Shown: positions 12,001-24,099 of the stretch, one piece after another
Layout of the letters: every line of letters begins with the position of its first letter
Numbering within the stretch: position 1 is the stretch's first letter
Origin: Girardinichthys multiradiatus
Lineage: Eukaryota; Chordata; Actinopteri; Cyprinodontiformes; Goodeidae
NCBI RefSeq assembly: GCF_021462225.1
Contig: NC_061805.1
Coordinates: 51,937,496-52,001,495, forward strand
Length of the DNA stretch: 64,000 nt
Direction of reading: 5' to 3'
Notes under the pieces: model-generated
Told to the model about the DNA's origin: nothing
The model's input: only the letters and a program-made list of their open reading frames with translations
The model's database searches: none
Position numbers and translations under genes: made by a program

Positions 12001-15000
12001 TCTGGACGAGTCAGTCATCAAACAGGTCAACAGCTGGATGAGTCAGTTCTTAAACAGCTGAACAACTGGATGAGTCAGTCATCAAACAGGTTAGCAGTTA
12101 AATGAGTCAGTCATCAGACAGGTCAACAGTTGGACAAGTCAGTCATCAAACAGGTCAACAGCTGGATGAGTCAGTTCTTAAACAGCTGAACATCTGAACG
12201 AGTCAGTCATCAAACAGGTCAACAGCTGGATGAGTCAGTTCTTAAACAGCTGAACAGCTGGATGAGTCAGTCATCAAACAGGTTAGCAGTTAAATGAGTC
12301 AGTCATCAGACAGGTCAACAGTTGGACAAGTCAGTCATCAAACAGGTCAACATCTGGATAAGTTATTCATTAAACAAGTCAACAGCTGGACGAGTCAGTG
12401 ATCAAACAAGTCAACATCTGGACGAGTCAGTCATCAAACAGGTCAACAGCTGGATGAGTCAGTTCTTAAACAGCTGAACAGCTGGATGAGTCAGTCATCA
12501 AACAGTTTAGCAGTTAAATGAGTCAGTCATCAGACAGGTCAACAGTTGGACAAGTCAGTCATCAAACAGGTCAACATCTGGATAAGTTATTCATTAAACA
12601 AGTCAACAGCTGGACGAGTCAGTGATCAAACAAGTCAACATCTGGACGAGTCAGTCATCAAACAGGTCAACAGCTGGATGTGTCAGTTCTTAAACAGCTG
12701 AACAGCTGGATGAGTCAGTCATCAAACAGGTTAGCAGTTAAATGAGTCAGTCATCAAACAGGTCAACAGCTGGATGAGTCAGTTCTTAAACAGCTGAACA
12801 TCTGAACGAGTCAGTCATCAAACAGGTCAACAGCTGGATGAGTCAGTCATCAAACAGGTTAGCAGTTAAATGAGTCAGTCATCAGACAGGTCAACAGTTG
12901 GACAAGTCAGTCATCAAACAGGTCAACAGCTGGATAAGTCAGTCATCAAACAAGTCAACATCTGGACGAGTCAGTCATCAAACAGGTTAACAGCTGGACG
13001 AGTCAGTTCTTAAACAGCTGAACAGCTGGATGAGTCAGTCATCAAACAGGTTAACAGTTGGACAAGTCAGTCATAAAACAGGTCAACAGCTGGATAAGTC
13101 AGTCATCAAACAAGTCAACATCTGGACGAGTCAGTCATCAAACAGGTTAACAGCTGGACGAGTCAGTTCTTAAACAGCTGAACAGCTGGATGAATCAGTC
13201 ATCAAACAGGTTAACAGTTGGACAAGTCAGTCATAAAACAGGTCAACAGCTGGATAAGTCAGTCATCAAACAAGTCAACATCTGGACGGGTCAGTCATCA
13301 AACAGGTCAACAGCTGGACGAGTCAGTTCTTAAACAGCTGAACAGCTGGATGAGTCAGTCATCAAACAGGTTAGCAGTTAAATGAGTCAGTCATCAGACA
13401 GGTCAACAGTTGGACAAGTCAGTCATCAAACAGGTCAACAGCTGGATGAGTCAGTCATTAAACATGTCAACAGCTGGACGAGTCAGTTATCAAACATGTT
13501 AAATGACTCGGTCATTAAACAAGTCAACAGCTGGATGAATCAGTCATCAAACATGTCAACAGCTGGACGAGTCAGTTATCAAACATGTTAAATGACTCGG
13601 TCATTAAACAAGTCACCAGCTCCATGAGTCAGTCATCAAACAGATCAACAGCTGGATGAGTAATTCATTAAACAAGTCAATAGCTGGACGAGTCAGTCAA
13701 CATTAACCAATTAGTCTTCATGTTTGATGTCTTCTGGAGGAGTTCGGAGGAATAATAGAGATGACTTCAAACATCAAACAGTTCACAGACGTTATCTCTC
13801 TCACTGAGTCACAGTTTAAGCAACTGTTGACGATGAGGCAAAGCAATGACTCATGTGTTGATCTCTCAGTTTCTTCTTATCTCTGTTTACTCTGGAACAG
13901 ACACACTGTCTGTCTGTTTGCCTTCGGATCTTCGATGTTTAACTCTTTCCATGATTGTTGCCAAATAAACAGACAGAAATCCACAAACTTAGCAGAAACA
14001 ATTTCCTGCAATCTTTGCTTCATAAAACCAGATTTCACATCCTGAGCTGCTAATAAATGATGGTGGCTTTAAATATCAGCAGGCCATCGGCACAATAAAG
14101 GCTATTATTAATAAATGACTGGTCACAAATCAAACCCCTAATTTATCAGGAGGATGACGTCATGAAGTGGGTCTGTTTGTGTTTCCTAAATGAAGCCATT
14201 ATCTCTCTGTGAATGAGCTCCACTTCAGAGTCAGAGCTGAACAACCAGCTGATTGTTCATACAAAAACACCTCAGTATGTTTTCCAAAGCACTGCTTGTA
14301 TCTCTGTGGCAAACTGTCTAAGTCCATCACATTCTCACCTTGGTGCTTGGATGTTCTGGCCTTCACATTTTAATGGATCAGAGGAAATAACCCTGAAAAC
14401 TTCAGGGTGCAGCTAATGGTTAACACAGAGTAAAGACTGTGAGCAGAGGCAGAAAACTGGCAAAAGTCTTTGTCCTTTTTGTTTTTAGCAAACACCTGCA
14501 GTCTACCACCCTTTGTGGCAGCAGGGACTCATGGAAAACATGCAGGACAGGACCAGAGTTGAAGTCAACTGCTCTAGCGTTTCTTCAGATATGTAGCAAC
14601 ATAACATTTCCAAAGTGTCCTTTAATTCACACGTTTCTAGCTTTATCCTTCCTGTCTGGAACTAAAATGCAGACATTAAACCCACAACCAATGATCTGAA
14701 TGGTTTTTAATTAACACGAGCAACATCTCATCAATTAATTGGAGTGCATAAGATCTTTAGATCAACAAAACACATTAAAGCTCACTGTTGTTGGTTCCTC
14801 CTAAAGTTCCTCAGAACCTTCTGGCTATTAGAGAAGAATCTAGTGAAGATAGAAAAGCTATGTTTGTTCAGCTACACTAACAACCATCCACTTCAGCCTC
14901 ATGATAGACTTTCAGAACCACCTGAGCAACTAAAAGGACCAGCTGTGCAAAATGAGACACTAACATCCCAGACAAACTGCAAGAAATCCTCCTTTAGCAT

Positions 15001-18000
15001 CATGACGTCCAAAATGTTAGAAGAAATACTGTATATTGCCAAAAGTATTTGTCTGTCTACTTCTACATGTACATGAACTTTGATGACATCCTATTCTATC
15101 CTAATCTATAAGGTCCAATTTGTTGATGGACCCATCGTTGCCAGAAACAGCAACTTGAACGATTGTGTAAAACATCTTGCAAGGTTTAGGAGTGTCTTCA
15201 TAGTTAGATCAGAAACAGAACTGCAGCCTCTGCTCTAATTCATCACAAAGGTGTTCAAGAAGGTTGAGGTCAGGACTCTGTAGGCCAGCTAAGGTTCTCC
15301 ACACCTGCAGCCTTAGAAGTGATTGGACCACCAGAACTGATTGATCTGGTGGTGGGACCCATTACGTTTGGCTATATAAGGTATCAGTCAGCATCAGCAT
15401 TTCCATCCTAAAAACCTGTAATGACGATAGAAAAGCTCTTCTGTTAAAGCAAACCAATCCTCCCATTACCTTTAACATTTCAGTCAAACAAACAATAAAT
15501 TAACGAACCAATTATCCACCAGAAGGTTTCAACCATTCTTACAGGCTGTCTTGCTTCCAACAATTATTAAACATTTAAACACTGTGTAATGTGTAATATA
15601 ACCTGATGGATGGATTGTTCCAGAGAATAAGTTAGACATAAACTGTTTTTGTATTTTATTGTCCTACAGTTGAGTCCTCCTGGTTAGAACTGCATGTAAT
15701 AATAATGTCATCTCATCAGCCCCTCTTCCCGCCACATTAACAGGAACTTGAGGTATTTGTGGCCTGTTAGTGAATGAAATTTGGTCTGATGCAGATTAGG
15801 CTCATATGAAATCTGTTCAAGACAGAAACAAACATCCTAACTTCCCATCGGTTCGGACATTTGCAATACCACCTGAAGCCTCTGCTGGCAGTATTCATCA
15901 GAGGAGACCAAAACTAAACGTTTTGTCCTACATGCTATAAACTAAGTGTAGAAAACGAAAACTACACATCCGCCTTAACACACCGTCCCCATGATGGTGG
16001 CAGCACTATTCTGTGGGTATGGAGCTAAATCCAGGATGATCCTGAAAGAAAATCTGTTAGAAGCTGGAGAAGACTAGAGGATGGGATGGAGGTTCACCTT
16101 CCAGCAGGACAACCACCCTAAACATACAGCCAGATATACAATGGATAGTGTAGACCAAAGCACATTAATGTGTTAAAATGGCCTAATCAAAGTCCAGACC
16201 TAAATTAAACTAAGAATCTATGGCAAGACATGAAAACTGATGTTCTCAGATGTTCTTCATCCAATCTGACAGAGCTCGAGCTGTTTTATAAAGAAGAATG
16301 GACAAAAGCTTCAGTCTTTATGTACAAAGCTGGTCGAGACAAATCTCAAAAGACCTGCAGCCAAGTGAGCATCGACATACTGACTCAGAGATTTGAATAC
16401 AAATGCACTCCATGCTTTTTTCCACAGATTTTTCTTTGTAACGCATGTTAAAAACTTATATTTTGCCTGCCTTCATTTTCACAGTTCTGCTCTTCTTTGT
16501 GTTGGTTTATCTCATAAAATCCCAGTTAAATTCGCTAAAGTTTGTGTTTAGAACATGAATAAATGGGGAAAAGATCAAGGGGTGTGAATGTTTTTGCTGG
16601 TTATGTATTTATGCAATGCATATTGATGTTGTACATACTCCCAGCCTACATATCATATGACAGTACCTGTATAACTCCAGATTATAGGAAAATGTGTTTT
16701 TAAGACGACTTTTGGGCTGTCTCTCCTGTAAAGTGGACCTGCAGTATGTCCAGCTGATGGTACTGGATGTGCTGCAAGAAAAAAACTAACAGACCCAAAC
16801 AATTATCTTCATTTTTCTGACACTACCTGAGCTGTTGGGGAATGAGGCTGAGAGCTTTGACTGAGCTGATCTCAGAACAGTTTTTAAGGCCTGAACAATG
16901 AAGGCCTGTCCTGATGTCCATTCATGGAGACAGACTGTGTCCATTCATGGAGCTCAGAGTGGGAGATGAAGGTTAAATGTTTCTGATTAACTCCTCTGCT
17001 GTTTCACAGTGCTGCTTATCAGCCCGCTGCTGTTTTAAACACAAGCTGCACATACCTCACACACCCACAGCACTGCAACAACAACATGATACATGAGGAC
17101 GGCATACTGCAGAGACGGGAGGACATGTCCTAAACCATTTCTGCTGCACTGAAGAATGATTAAAACGCTGCTGAATGCTGTGATCTCACCATCAGCATCA
17201 CTTCCTGTCTCTGGCTGTTAAGCTGCATGACATACTCACATACGTGGACATCACACTGACCTACAACAGACACTTTAACACAAAATAAACACAACTTTAC
17301 TGAGAACTAACACAAACAGAGTTAGATGTCAAGTGAGCAGATTTAATTTAGATGATTCTCCCTCTCTGGAATTTCAGGACCACATGAGTTGTACAAATGA
17401 TGCATGCATGAAGATAGAACAGGTGCATCAATGATCAAGGCCTCATACCAGGGTGTTATCATCCCCTGCTGGACCAGGCTGTAAAACTGTGGGCCCAAAA
17501 AAAAAAACACTGCTAATACAAAGTCAAGAAGTTCCCATGGCTTTAAGTTAAGGATGCAGAATAGATAGTCTTGATTAAGTTTGTAGCAGCTCATTAAAAG
17601 CAGCAGTTTATGCCAATATGCAGCTGGTCTGGCTTCATGACATACAATTACACCATACGCCATGACCCAAATAGATAAAGCTTAACAACTTTTTATTGAA
17701 TAAAAGATGATGCACGTTGAGCCTGAGATAGAACAGAAAATCACTATATTCCAAGAAAACGGTCAATAATAAACTAAAACCACCAGTAGGTGGCGATTTA
17801 ATATACTCCATTAGCTGCATTTTAATCTAAACACAACAAAAATGGTGGTTTTTGGTAATGAAGTCAACTGAACATGAAAACAAAGACATTAAAGAAGTCC
17901 ATTCACCCATTATCCAGCGATGTATGGGCAAGAGGTGGTGTACACTCTGTACTGGTCAACAGTCCATCACAGGGCAATGCAGAGATACACTGGACAAACA

Positions 18001-21000
18001 ACCATGTCCACACACATCCTGACCTACACTGCCAGGAGAAGCTGGAGTACCCAGAGACGACCGAATGTCAGCGCATGTCAACCTGTACTGCAAGGCAATA
18101 CTGCCTCCTTCTCTTAAGGACTATGAATAGTTAACACTCCATTGTTTCTCTTTCCCCAGACAAAGGCACTCGACCCAATGAAAATTGACCCAGGATGATC
18201 CTTTAGATCCCAACCTACCAGTTAAAAATAACTAATGTAAAGGGTTACCAAGAGCAGTGGCAGTTCATCCATGAATGGCACCCTGGGTGAGCTCCCTTCT
18301 TCTACATCCCCATCCCCACACCCATTACAATAATACCGCTTTAAACACAACAGAAGAGCACCAACCTCCTGTTGACTGGACATGCAAGGAGGCAATAGCT
18401 CAGGTTTTTATTTTCTAATAGAAATTGTCAGCTGCTTGTGCTGCCCCCCAGGACGTGCTACCCTGGGCTGAGAGCCATGACATAATCCGCCACCGACCGT
18501 GTGCGTTAGTATCTGATACACAGCGGTCTTAACTGGGTAAGGATTTGAAAGGCTGGGAATGAGAAACCTTGGCTTGAGGATTAAATCAAGTTTAGCCAAA
18601 TGATTGAGTGAGGACAGGTTCTCTGTGAGAAACCGATAAACCAACATGGTTTGGTTGGAAAATAAAAGACTAGTTTCATGTATTTCAGCTAGTCTTACTC
18701 CCAGCTGGTCAGCGGACACTCTTGTTACTTGTTATTTGTTGCTTGATCCTTTTTCTTTGACTGTGTTTATTTGTGGTCCGAAGCAGCTTGAAATCAAAGG
18801 AAGTTCAGCCACAGAGAGAAAAGAGCCAAAGAGCCTGTGCTGCTCCTGTAATTGGCTTAGGCTGCAAGGTTTAGAAAAAGTAATTTAAGCACCACTGCCA
18901 TGAGAACCAAACCCTGAAATTAGTCAGACGATGTGATTCCTACAAAACATGTGTGTATGTCCAGCTGTCTTTGTGGGGACACTTTTATTTATAGCCTATG
19001 TGGGACACTGCAACTTATGAGGACATTTTGTGCTGATCAAACCTTCAAAGGGGTATTTAGGGTTCACAGTTGTCTTTTTTGTCTCAGGTTAGAATGACAT
19101 TTTTTCATGGTTTGCTAAGGCATCTTGTGATTCAGAGAAGTGCAAACGTGTGCAATAGGGAGTGGACCAGCTCTCTTTTATCTCCTGCTTGGTTGCTGCT
19201 GGAGAGAGACAGTTCCCATTCATTTTTCTGAACTGTTTTTTCTACAAACGCAACAAACTTCAGATATTCAAACAACTATAACCACTTACCATCAGAGAAA
19301 TTAGCAGCTTATCTCTTCAATGCATTTGATTCATGTCCTCAATAGGTTGTTACTCAAAACTATTTAAGACCAAAGAGAAGATTACCTCATCAGGCTGCAG
19401 GGTAAGTTTGGGCATTAACTCTCCTGGTACCTTGCAGCTACTCAGCAATGACCTCAGTTGGCTGGGTTAGTTGTTAATATGGGAAAAATGCTGCAATTGT
19501 TGGTTTGGATTCCTTGAAGAGACAAACACTCGGAAATCTGATGGATCTAAACAGTCTATTAACCAACTCCCCAGTGACCCCGAGGGAGGAGGAAGTGATG
19601 ATGAAGAGTAGGAAGAAGGAGGAGGATGGAGGAGCAAGCATGGGTGTTTCCGATTGTTAACATACCAGTAGTGCGATAAAGACTCTACAACAGAAGGAGG
19701 ATTGGTTGAAACTCTGCCCCCTATAGGCAAAGAGCTGCAGCTACAGAAAGTACATGAAGGTACTCCTGTTTCACTGAACATCTCAGCCACTCAGGATATT
19801 AAAGACCAGAACTATGTTTATTCACTCAGGAGAGTCGCTCTGCTGTTTCTAGAAGAAGTGAACTGAGATAATAGTCGAGCTGGAAGTTTTTAAACCAGAC
19901 TCCAACAGCTGCATCGCTCCAGAGGTTTTAAAGTCGAATCCATGTTCTTCTACAATTAGCATGATAATGATTTCTGCTTGTTTTTGGAGTGAATTTTTGC
20001 TGCTGTGATCTCACCCAATTAAATATTACATTTACTGACCGTTTAAAAGGAGAACTAAAGAAGAGGAACTTTCATCACAGTTGTTTCCGATAAAATGAAA
20101 TAATATGAAAAAATATATTTGGAAGAAAATTCAGATAAATTCTGTTGTTTTTTGTTGAATATTTCTCCAAATTTAAAGTACAACATCATCATGTTGCTCC
20201 ATGTTTTATTTTTTTTACTTTTGTCATTTTATAATTAAAGCAGAAGCACATGTTCTCATTGCCTCAGTCTTTAAAACCTAAACAAAAGTAAAAACAGCAG
20301 TAACATGATTCTGGCAGAAATCATAAAAACAAAGAGAACCACATTGTGACACTGGAGTTCACTGCTGATTTCACCTCTTCATCAGATTTAGTGGTTTTAT
20401 TCCCGGCTCTCATGGGATGTTTGGGTCTGACCATCAGTTTGTTCCTGCTTTGGGGACGTTTAGTACTTTGACAAATAAGGATTTAAAGTATTTTCTATAA
20501 GCTGCAAATAGTCTACTATAAGGAAACTTAATGAGAAGTTGATAAATAATGCTGTGAGTTATTTTAGTTTGACCAGGGGTTATCTGTCATATTTTAAAAG
20601 GAGTCTACAGAAAATAATAAACATGTCATAGATTTATTTTTTCTTAAAATAAACAGAAAAGCATTAAGAGTAACCATGAAACTAAACAAATAAAAATACC
20701 AAAAACTACATTATGACTTTAGGAGGCTGCTGGTCTTTGTACATCTACAGACTTTGTAGCCGCCTCCTGCGGGACGTTTTCTACCAGTTCTGGGTCATTT
20801 AGGATGTTTCTCACCCACTTGGAGTTTCCTACAACCTGATGCTTTGATGTGAGTCCAATAAACTATTTCTACCAGCTGGACGTAGCTCAGAGTTATTGTT
20901 ATTTTTAGTATAATTTAATAAGAGAAAGCTGTCCCGAACAGGAATCAGAACAAAACAGGGTGCAACATAAAAAAATCTCAATACACATATACAACTAAGC

Positions 21001-21435
21001 TGAATTATACAGTGATTCGAGTCTTTTAAAGAACATTTATGTCCATAATTTATCAAACCATTTGTGAGAGAAATAATAATGGTTCAATTCCTGTGAATGA
21101 CAGGAATATGACAGGTAACACGTGGTATGAAATAAAAAGTGACCTGGAGAACATGAAGCTCTGCACAATAATTAAAACTTTCAAAAGTTGGTTTGTCAGT
21201 TCACTGCCTGTCAGACAATATGTTTCTCCTCTTATTCACCTTATTATGGCAGTAGTACATGACATTATCTCCAAATAAACAAACACTTCAGCTTAACTGA
21301 TTATGTTATATATAAATGTAAAAACAATGTGGAAAACATTTGTTAAGAGTTAGAATTAGTCTGTTTTTCATTGATGCAAACAGTTTATAACAGTCGGATC
21401 CTGTAAATGGGCTCCATACCTTTCTGTTTGTCCAT
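1..21435 (-). CDS. afap1l2: Actin filament-associated protein 1-like 2 (XB130-like adaptor), 3' end beyond window
   Basis: Cytoplasmic adaptor family linking Src-type kinases and PI3K signalling to actin. Coding exons in minus order: 21435-21420, 9537-9403, 9051-8974, 8859-8801, 7715-7598, 7515-7286, 3750-3571, 3432-3346, 3086-3017, 1819-1593, 963-864, 513-420, 167-1. Phases agree at every junction except between 1593 and 963, where one exon seems to be absent. The start MDKQK joins in phase to the N-terminal helix exon ([12 protein letters not shown]). A YMVM motif in 9051-8974 sits where XB130 has its PI3K-binding YxxM. Next come an acidic YEEAEPY segment, PH domain 1 (about residues 180-300, [16 protein letters not shown]) and PH domain 2 (from about 325, [13 protein letters not shown]). 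The KWLGQW wording favours AFAP1L2 over AFAP1 and AFAP1L1. The last exons (SNTYMDD; a basic segment from 167) are assigned less firmly. The paralogue call is inferred from memory. Confidence 0.85.
1985..2510 (-). mobile_element. Degenerate LINE 3' coding remnant in an AFAP1L2 intron
   Basis: On the minus strand, several frames carry pieces typical of the C-terminal end of a teleost non-LTR retrotransposon ORF: an [23 protein letters not shown] segment, then [11 protein letters not shown], then [19 protein letters not shown] near 2040. The pieces are in the expected order but are separated by stops and frameshifts, so the copy is dead. The style resembles fish R4/Dong-type elements, but the clade is uncertain. 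It lies in the intron between exons 3086-3017 and 1819-1593. Confidence 0.55.
3785..6270. repeat. 2.5-kb GGAT/ATCC tetranucleotide array with higher-order structure
   Basis: Nearly every base belongs to a (CATC)n-type tetranucleotide with recurrent variants (catgcatc, catctatc, cattcatc, catcatcc). Variant blocks recur in the same order; for example caggcatccatctataatcc starts at about 4291, 4690 and 5483. Because 4-bp repeats rarely contain stops, the array makes long spurious ORFs of [10 protein letters not shown] type in several frames on both strands, including one of 901 codons from 3652. These are not genes. The left edge is only about 35 bp from the splice acceptor of the exon starting at 3750, and the right edge abuts a Rex3-like LINE end. 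Confidence 0.97.
6271..7150 (-). mobile_element. Rex3 (RTE-clade) LINE 3' fragment, degenerate
   Basis: Read on the minus strand, pieces match the C-terminal end of the Rex3 reverse transcriptase ORF: a KYLGVLF segment near 6680, an [13 protein letters not shown] segment (here [14 protein letters not shown]) near 6560, and a [18 protein letters not shown] end near 6310. Stops and frameshifts interrupt it. From the literature I recall that Rex3 copies end in short GATG-type tandem repeats, which fits the GGAT array that starts at the 3' boundary. Positions 6800-7150 are assigned only because they lie upstream in the same orientation. The fragment sits in the AFAP1L2 intron between exons 7515-7286 and 3750-3571. 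Confidence 0.7.
8102..8125. repeat. (TG)n microsatellite
   Basis: About 11 perfect TG dinucleotides in an AFAP1L2 intron. Confidence 0.95.
9595..13705. repeat. 4.1-kb minisatellite, 32-bp unit, in AFAP1L2 intron 1
   Basis: The unit begins gagtcagtcatcaaacaggt and recurs every 32 bp, giving roughly 125-130 copies. Variants (gatgagtcag, gacgagtcag, gacaagtcag, ttcttaaacagctg, ttagcagttaaatg, gataagttattcattaaac) appear in a repeated order, so the array has multi-unit higher-order blocks. The marker ggataagttattcattaaac recurs at spacings close to multiples of 32 (for example about 288, 416 and 192 bp). Many units contain TGAGTCA and CAGCTG. The last few units near 13,480-13,700 are the most diverged. 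Short ORFs inside it are artefacts. Confidence 0.97.
13706..15100. other. AFAP1L2 intron 1, no gene seen
   Basis: AT-rich intronic DNA between the minisatellite and the next transposon-like block. The ORFs are short, lack family resemblance and have no splice-consistent neighbours. Nothing recognisable is seen. Confidence 0.6.
15110..15420. repeat. Possible DNA-transposon-derived interspersed repeat
   Basis: The wording (gttgaggtcaggactctg, then a ccaccagaactgattgatctggtgg palindrome near 15,330) resembles dispersed non-autonomous Tc1-type repeats common in fish. The boundaries and family are uncertain. Confidence 0.35.
15960..16610 (+). mobile_element. Tc1-like transposon remnant
   Basis: In the plus direction, broken frames give the Tc1 transposase C-terminal layout: a [14 protein letters not shown] motif near 16,100, an EWPSQSPDLN-type motif near 16,180 (stop-interrupted), and a [19 protein letters not shown] segment near 16,260-16,310. 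The block ends with the ggggtgtgaatgtttttgct sequence often seen near Tc1-like termini. No intact transposase remains. Confidence 0.75.
16620..17880. other. AFAP1L2 intron 1, no gene seen
   Basis: Unremarkable intronic sequence with an A-run near 17,498. I see no coding exon that would fit the AFAP1L2 phase, and no recognisable element. Confidence 0.55.
17885..18070 (-). mobile_element. Old diverged copy of the SINE seen at 33,458 and 40,635
   Basis: The pieces cattcacccattatccagcg, cagtccatcacagggcaatg and agctggagtacccagagac occur in the same order as in the clearer reverse-strand copy at 40,635-40,883. It is strongly diverged. Confidence 0.55.
18080..21410. other. Proximal AFAP1L2 intron 1, no gene seen
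   Basis: AT-rich sequence, especially 20,030-20,720. A fragment at 18,970-19,050 (gtggggacacttttatttat) looks like common fish dispersed repeat. There is no convincing exon on either strand. Confidence 0.55.
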
Positions 21436-21640
21436 GTCTGTTGTCCTAACGGCTGCTCATCTTCAGGCTCATATCTCCGCTGAAAGAATCCAAAACAGCC
21501 GTCAGAATTCCTCCTGTTTCCTCCTCCCTGAACTCCCTCTGCCGGCTCTGTATGTGGGAAGCAGTTTGAGGTCTGACAGCCGAGTCCTGCCTCTCCGAGA
21601 CCTCAACACATGGAGGAGGAGGGCGGACCAACAATCTCAT
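21436..21640 (-). promoter_or_regulatory. afap1l2: Probable 5' UTR and promoter-proximal region of AFAP1L2
   Basis: This GC-richer stretch lies directly upstream of the ATG at 21435-21433 and contrasts with the AT-rich DNA on either side. It has no long ORF that fits a known protein. The transcription start itself cannot be fixed from sequence. Confidence 0.45.
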
Positions 21641-21989
21641 TATGTGTTAAACAAAAAGTGAAAAACAAGCAACAAACAAGCTTTGATTCTGACATTTTCT
21701 CTGACTTTTGTTTCATATCTGACTGTCTTTAACAAGGTGGTTTCCTCGATTGTCTTCTCAGCTTCACATTCGTTGTCAACATCCTCTTCTGCATTTCAGA
21801 CACATTTTAAAACACTGGTTTTAGTGGTTCCTGCAGTGTAGGGATTTCATCCCATCTCCCAGCAGTTAAAGGCCATGTTCGGTGGTTGTGCCAGGAAGAG
21901 TTCCAGCTGTTATTTGCCCCATTTATCCTGCAAATATCTTAAAGTGTCCAACAGTACAGGATCCCATTTCTGGTCCTTAAATGCTTTTT

Positions 21990-22420
21990 CAGGGACGGTT
22001 CAGGACAGGCATCACAAGAAGGTCCAGCAGCTGGACCCTTCTCTCCCTCAGCAATACCTTTGGAATGTGGTTTTCCATTGTCTAGGTGAAACTACACGGA
22101 CGTCCCTGGTGAAAAAGAGGTTGAAGGAAGCTCTCAGATATCCGCTGGACCTTCCTGCATTAATGCCACCATCACAGAAGTGGAAATGAGCTGCACTGAT
22201 ACAACCCCATACCATGATACATCCCCATGCCATCACAGAGCCTTGCTTCAGGAACTGGTTACTTACAACAGGCCAGATGCGCCTTTTCCAACAATAATGG
22301 GATAATGATCCATCGGACCGCAGTCCACATTCCCACTGCAGAGAACCTGACTCCACCTTTGGACAAGGTTACTACCAGGCTTCTTCTCTGCTCAGTAAAG
22401 TCTGTGAATGTTCCTCTGTG
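21990..22420 (-). mobile_element. Tc1-like transposase remnant
   Basis: The minus frame shows a GSVMAWGCI...GCISAAHFHFCDGGINAGR run, matching the mid-region of fish Tc1 transposases (the VMVWGCIS and GTINAERY landmarks). It is interrupted downstream and is no longer functional. It lies in the AFAP1L2-RAB14 intergenic space. Confidence 0.7.
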
Positions 22421-22939
22421 TTGGACTAATGTTCTCCAAGGTAATCCCTGCTCCATGTGGTTCCATCAGCTGTTTATAGTGGAAGGTTCTGGATTCAGAA
22501 CTCTAGAGCCAGATCACGGCGGTCCAGTTGTGGCTGCCATCCTGAAATTCTTCCAGATTCCTCAATGGTTTCATGAGGTTCTGCTCTGCAGGGGCAGAAC
22601 CCACCAAATTTATTCCAATGTTTCTGAAGAAAGTTTCTCTAAATTCTTGAAGGTGGACACCTTCTGTAGTGTCCTTGTGCGATTTCTGAAAGTATTGAGA
22701 AGTGGTGGGGAGTTGAAGTTAAGCCATCATTTTTATGCTTCTAAACTCGAACTCCTTTTTGATAAAGTTTATAGTTAGAGTGGCTTAGTTTATCCTGAAC
22801 TATCTCTGTAGTTATGCTGCTATAGGCTTAGGCTGCTGGAGGACATAATGACCACTTTCACCCTCTTCACTACATTCTCATACTACTCTCCAATTTTACA
22901 TTATTTGCTGTTATTTCAGCTTTTAACTTTGTTCTCTCT

Positions 22940-23850
22940 TTTCTCCTCCTAGAAGCTACACCTGGCCTGGCTCTGTGTCTACCTGTGACACCTTTCTGGA
23001 GAGGCTTCTGCTGGCAACAACTTAATGCTCACCCTCTACCGATGATCCACATGACCCTGTCTTTCAGTGTTTAAACCTTTCTCTCTCCTAGACATGGCTA
23101 CTGACTGAGCTTCTACTGTGACTAACTCTATCAGAATCAGAATCAGCTTTATTGCCAAGTTCGTACATACAAACAAGGAATTTGACTCCGGTACACTTTG
23201 CTCTTTGGTTTTGTTTTTGCATTACAGAATATACATATTTACAATGTACAATATACACATATGTTTTCTCTTTCAGACTCTAACCTTGAAAACTGGCTCA
23301 GAGTTTATCTGTTCTTTCTTTCTAGATGAAACGACTAAAGGAGCTACATCCATTAACATTTACTTTTCCTTCCCATAGAAAGTACTCCTGGATCAGTGCT
23401 TCTTTGTTCTCTTTGTGTCTCTGCTCTGTTCTCTCAAACCCCCAGTCGGTCGTGGCAGATGGCCGCTCACACTGAGCCTGGTTCTGGTTCTGCTGGAGGT
23501 TTCTTCCTGTTAAAAGGGAGTTTTTCCTCTCCACTGTCGCTACATGCATGCTCAGTATGAGGGATTGCTGCAAAGTCAACACCAGTGACTGTCCACTGTC
23601 TCTACATGCTCATCCAGGAGGAGTGAATGCTACAAGTCACTGACTGGATGCAATCTGCTGGGTTTCCTTAGATAGAAAAACTTTTTATCCAATTTGAAGA
23701 AATAACTGAATCTGACTGAACTGTTCAATGGTTACGATTAATAGGAATGTATGAACCTGACTGTTGTGAAGATACTTGAGACGACATGTGTTGTGAATTG
23801 GAGCTATATAAATAAAACTGAATTGAATTGAATTGCAACCATGATGTTTC
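22940..23850 (+). mobile_element. L2/Rex1-like LINE 3' UTR and tail, with a nested repeat
   Basis: Positions 23,280-23,850 match the 3' UTR seen again at 43,000-43,240 (cactgagcctggttctggtt; tttcctctccactgtcgcta) and end in tandem ttgaattgaattg near 23,820-23,835. That tail type also ends the LINE at 38,199. An aatcagaatcagctttattg element at about 23,132-23,270 interrupts the 3' UTR, so it was inserted later. Confidence 0.75.
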
Positions 23851-24099
23851 CAAAGCAATACCGACTGACTTATAAAAGGGAGACGTAGAGATCTATGCAA
23901 CCAACTGGCCTCGACATCTAAGACAAAAGACATCTGAGACTCTGTCATTGGTCACACATAACATTTCTTGCCATTCAAACACATTGGATGGAGACCGGTA
24001 GATTAGAACGTCTTTGATTCCCATAGACAGTTCCCTGATCATCTTTACATTGCATCTATCTTTTGACCTGATTAGAACTAGGTTCAACAACAACAACCC

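Noticed and set aside
9595..13705. CRISPR-like or structured repeat array
   Set aside because: Units are contiguous with no unique spacers, and the context is a vertebrate intron; it is a minisatellite.
18408..18719. 103-codon minus ORF in AFAP1L2 intron 1
   Set aside because: No recognisable domain, no splice-phase fit to the gene, and a length expected by chance.
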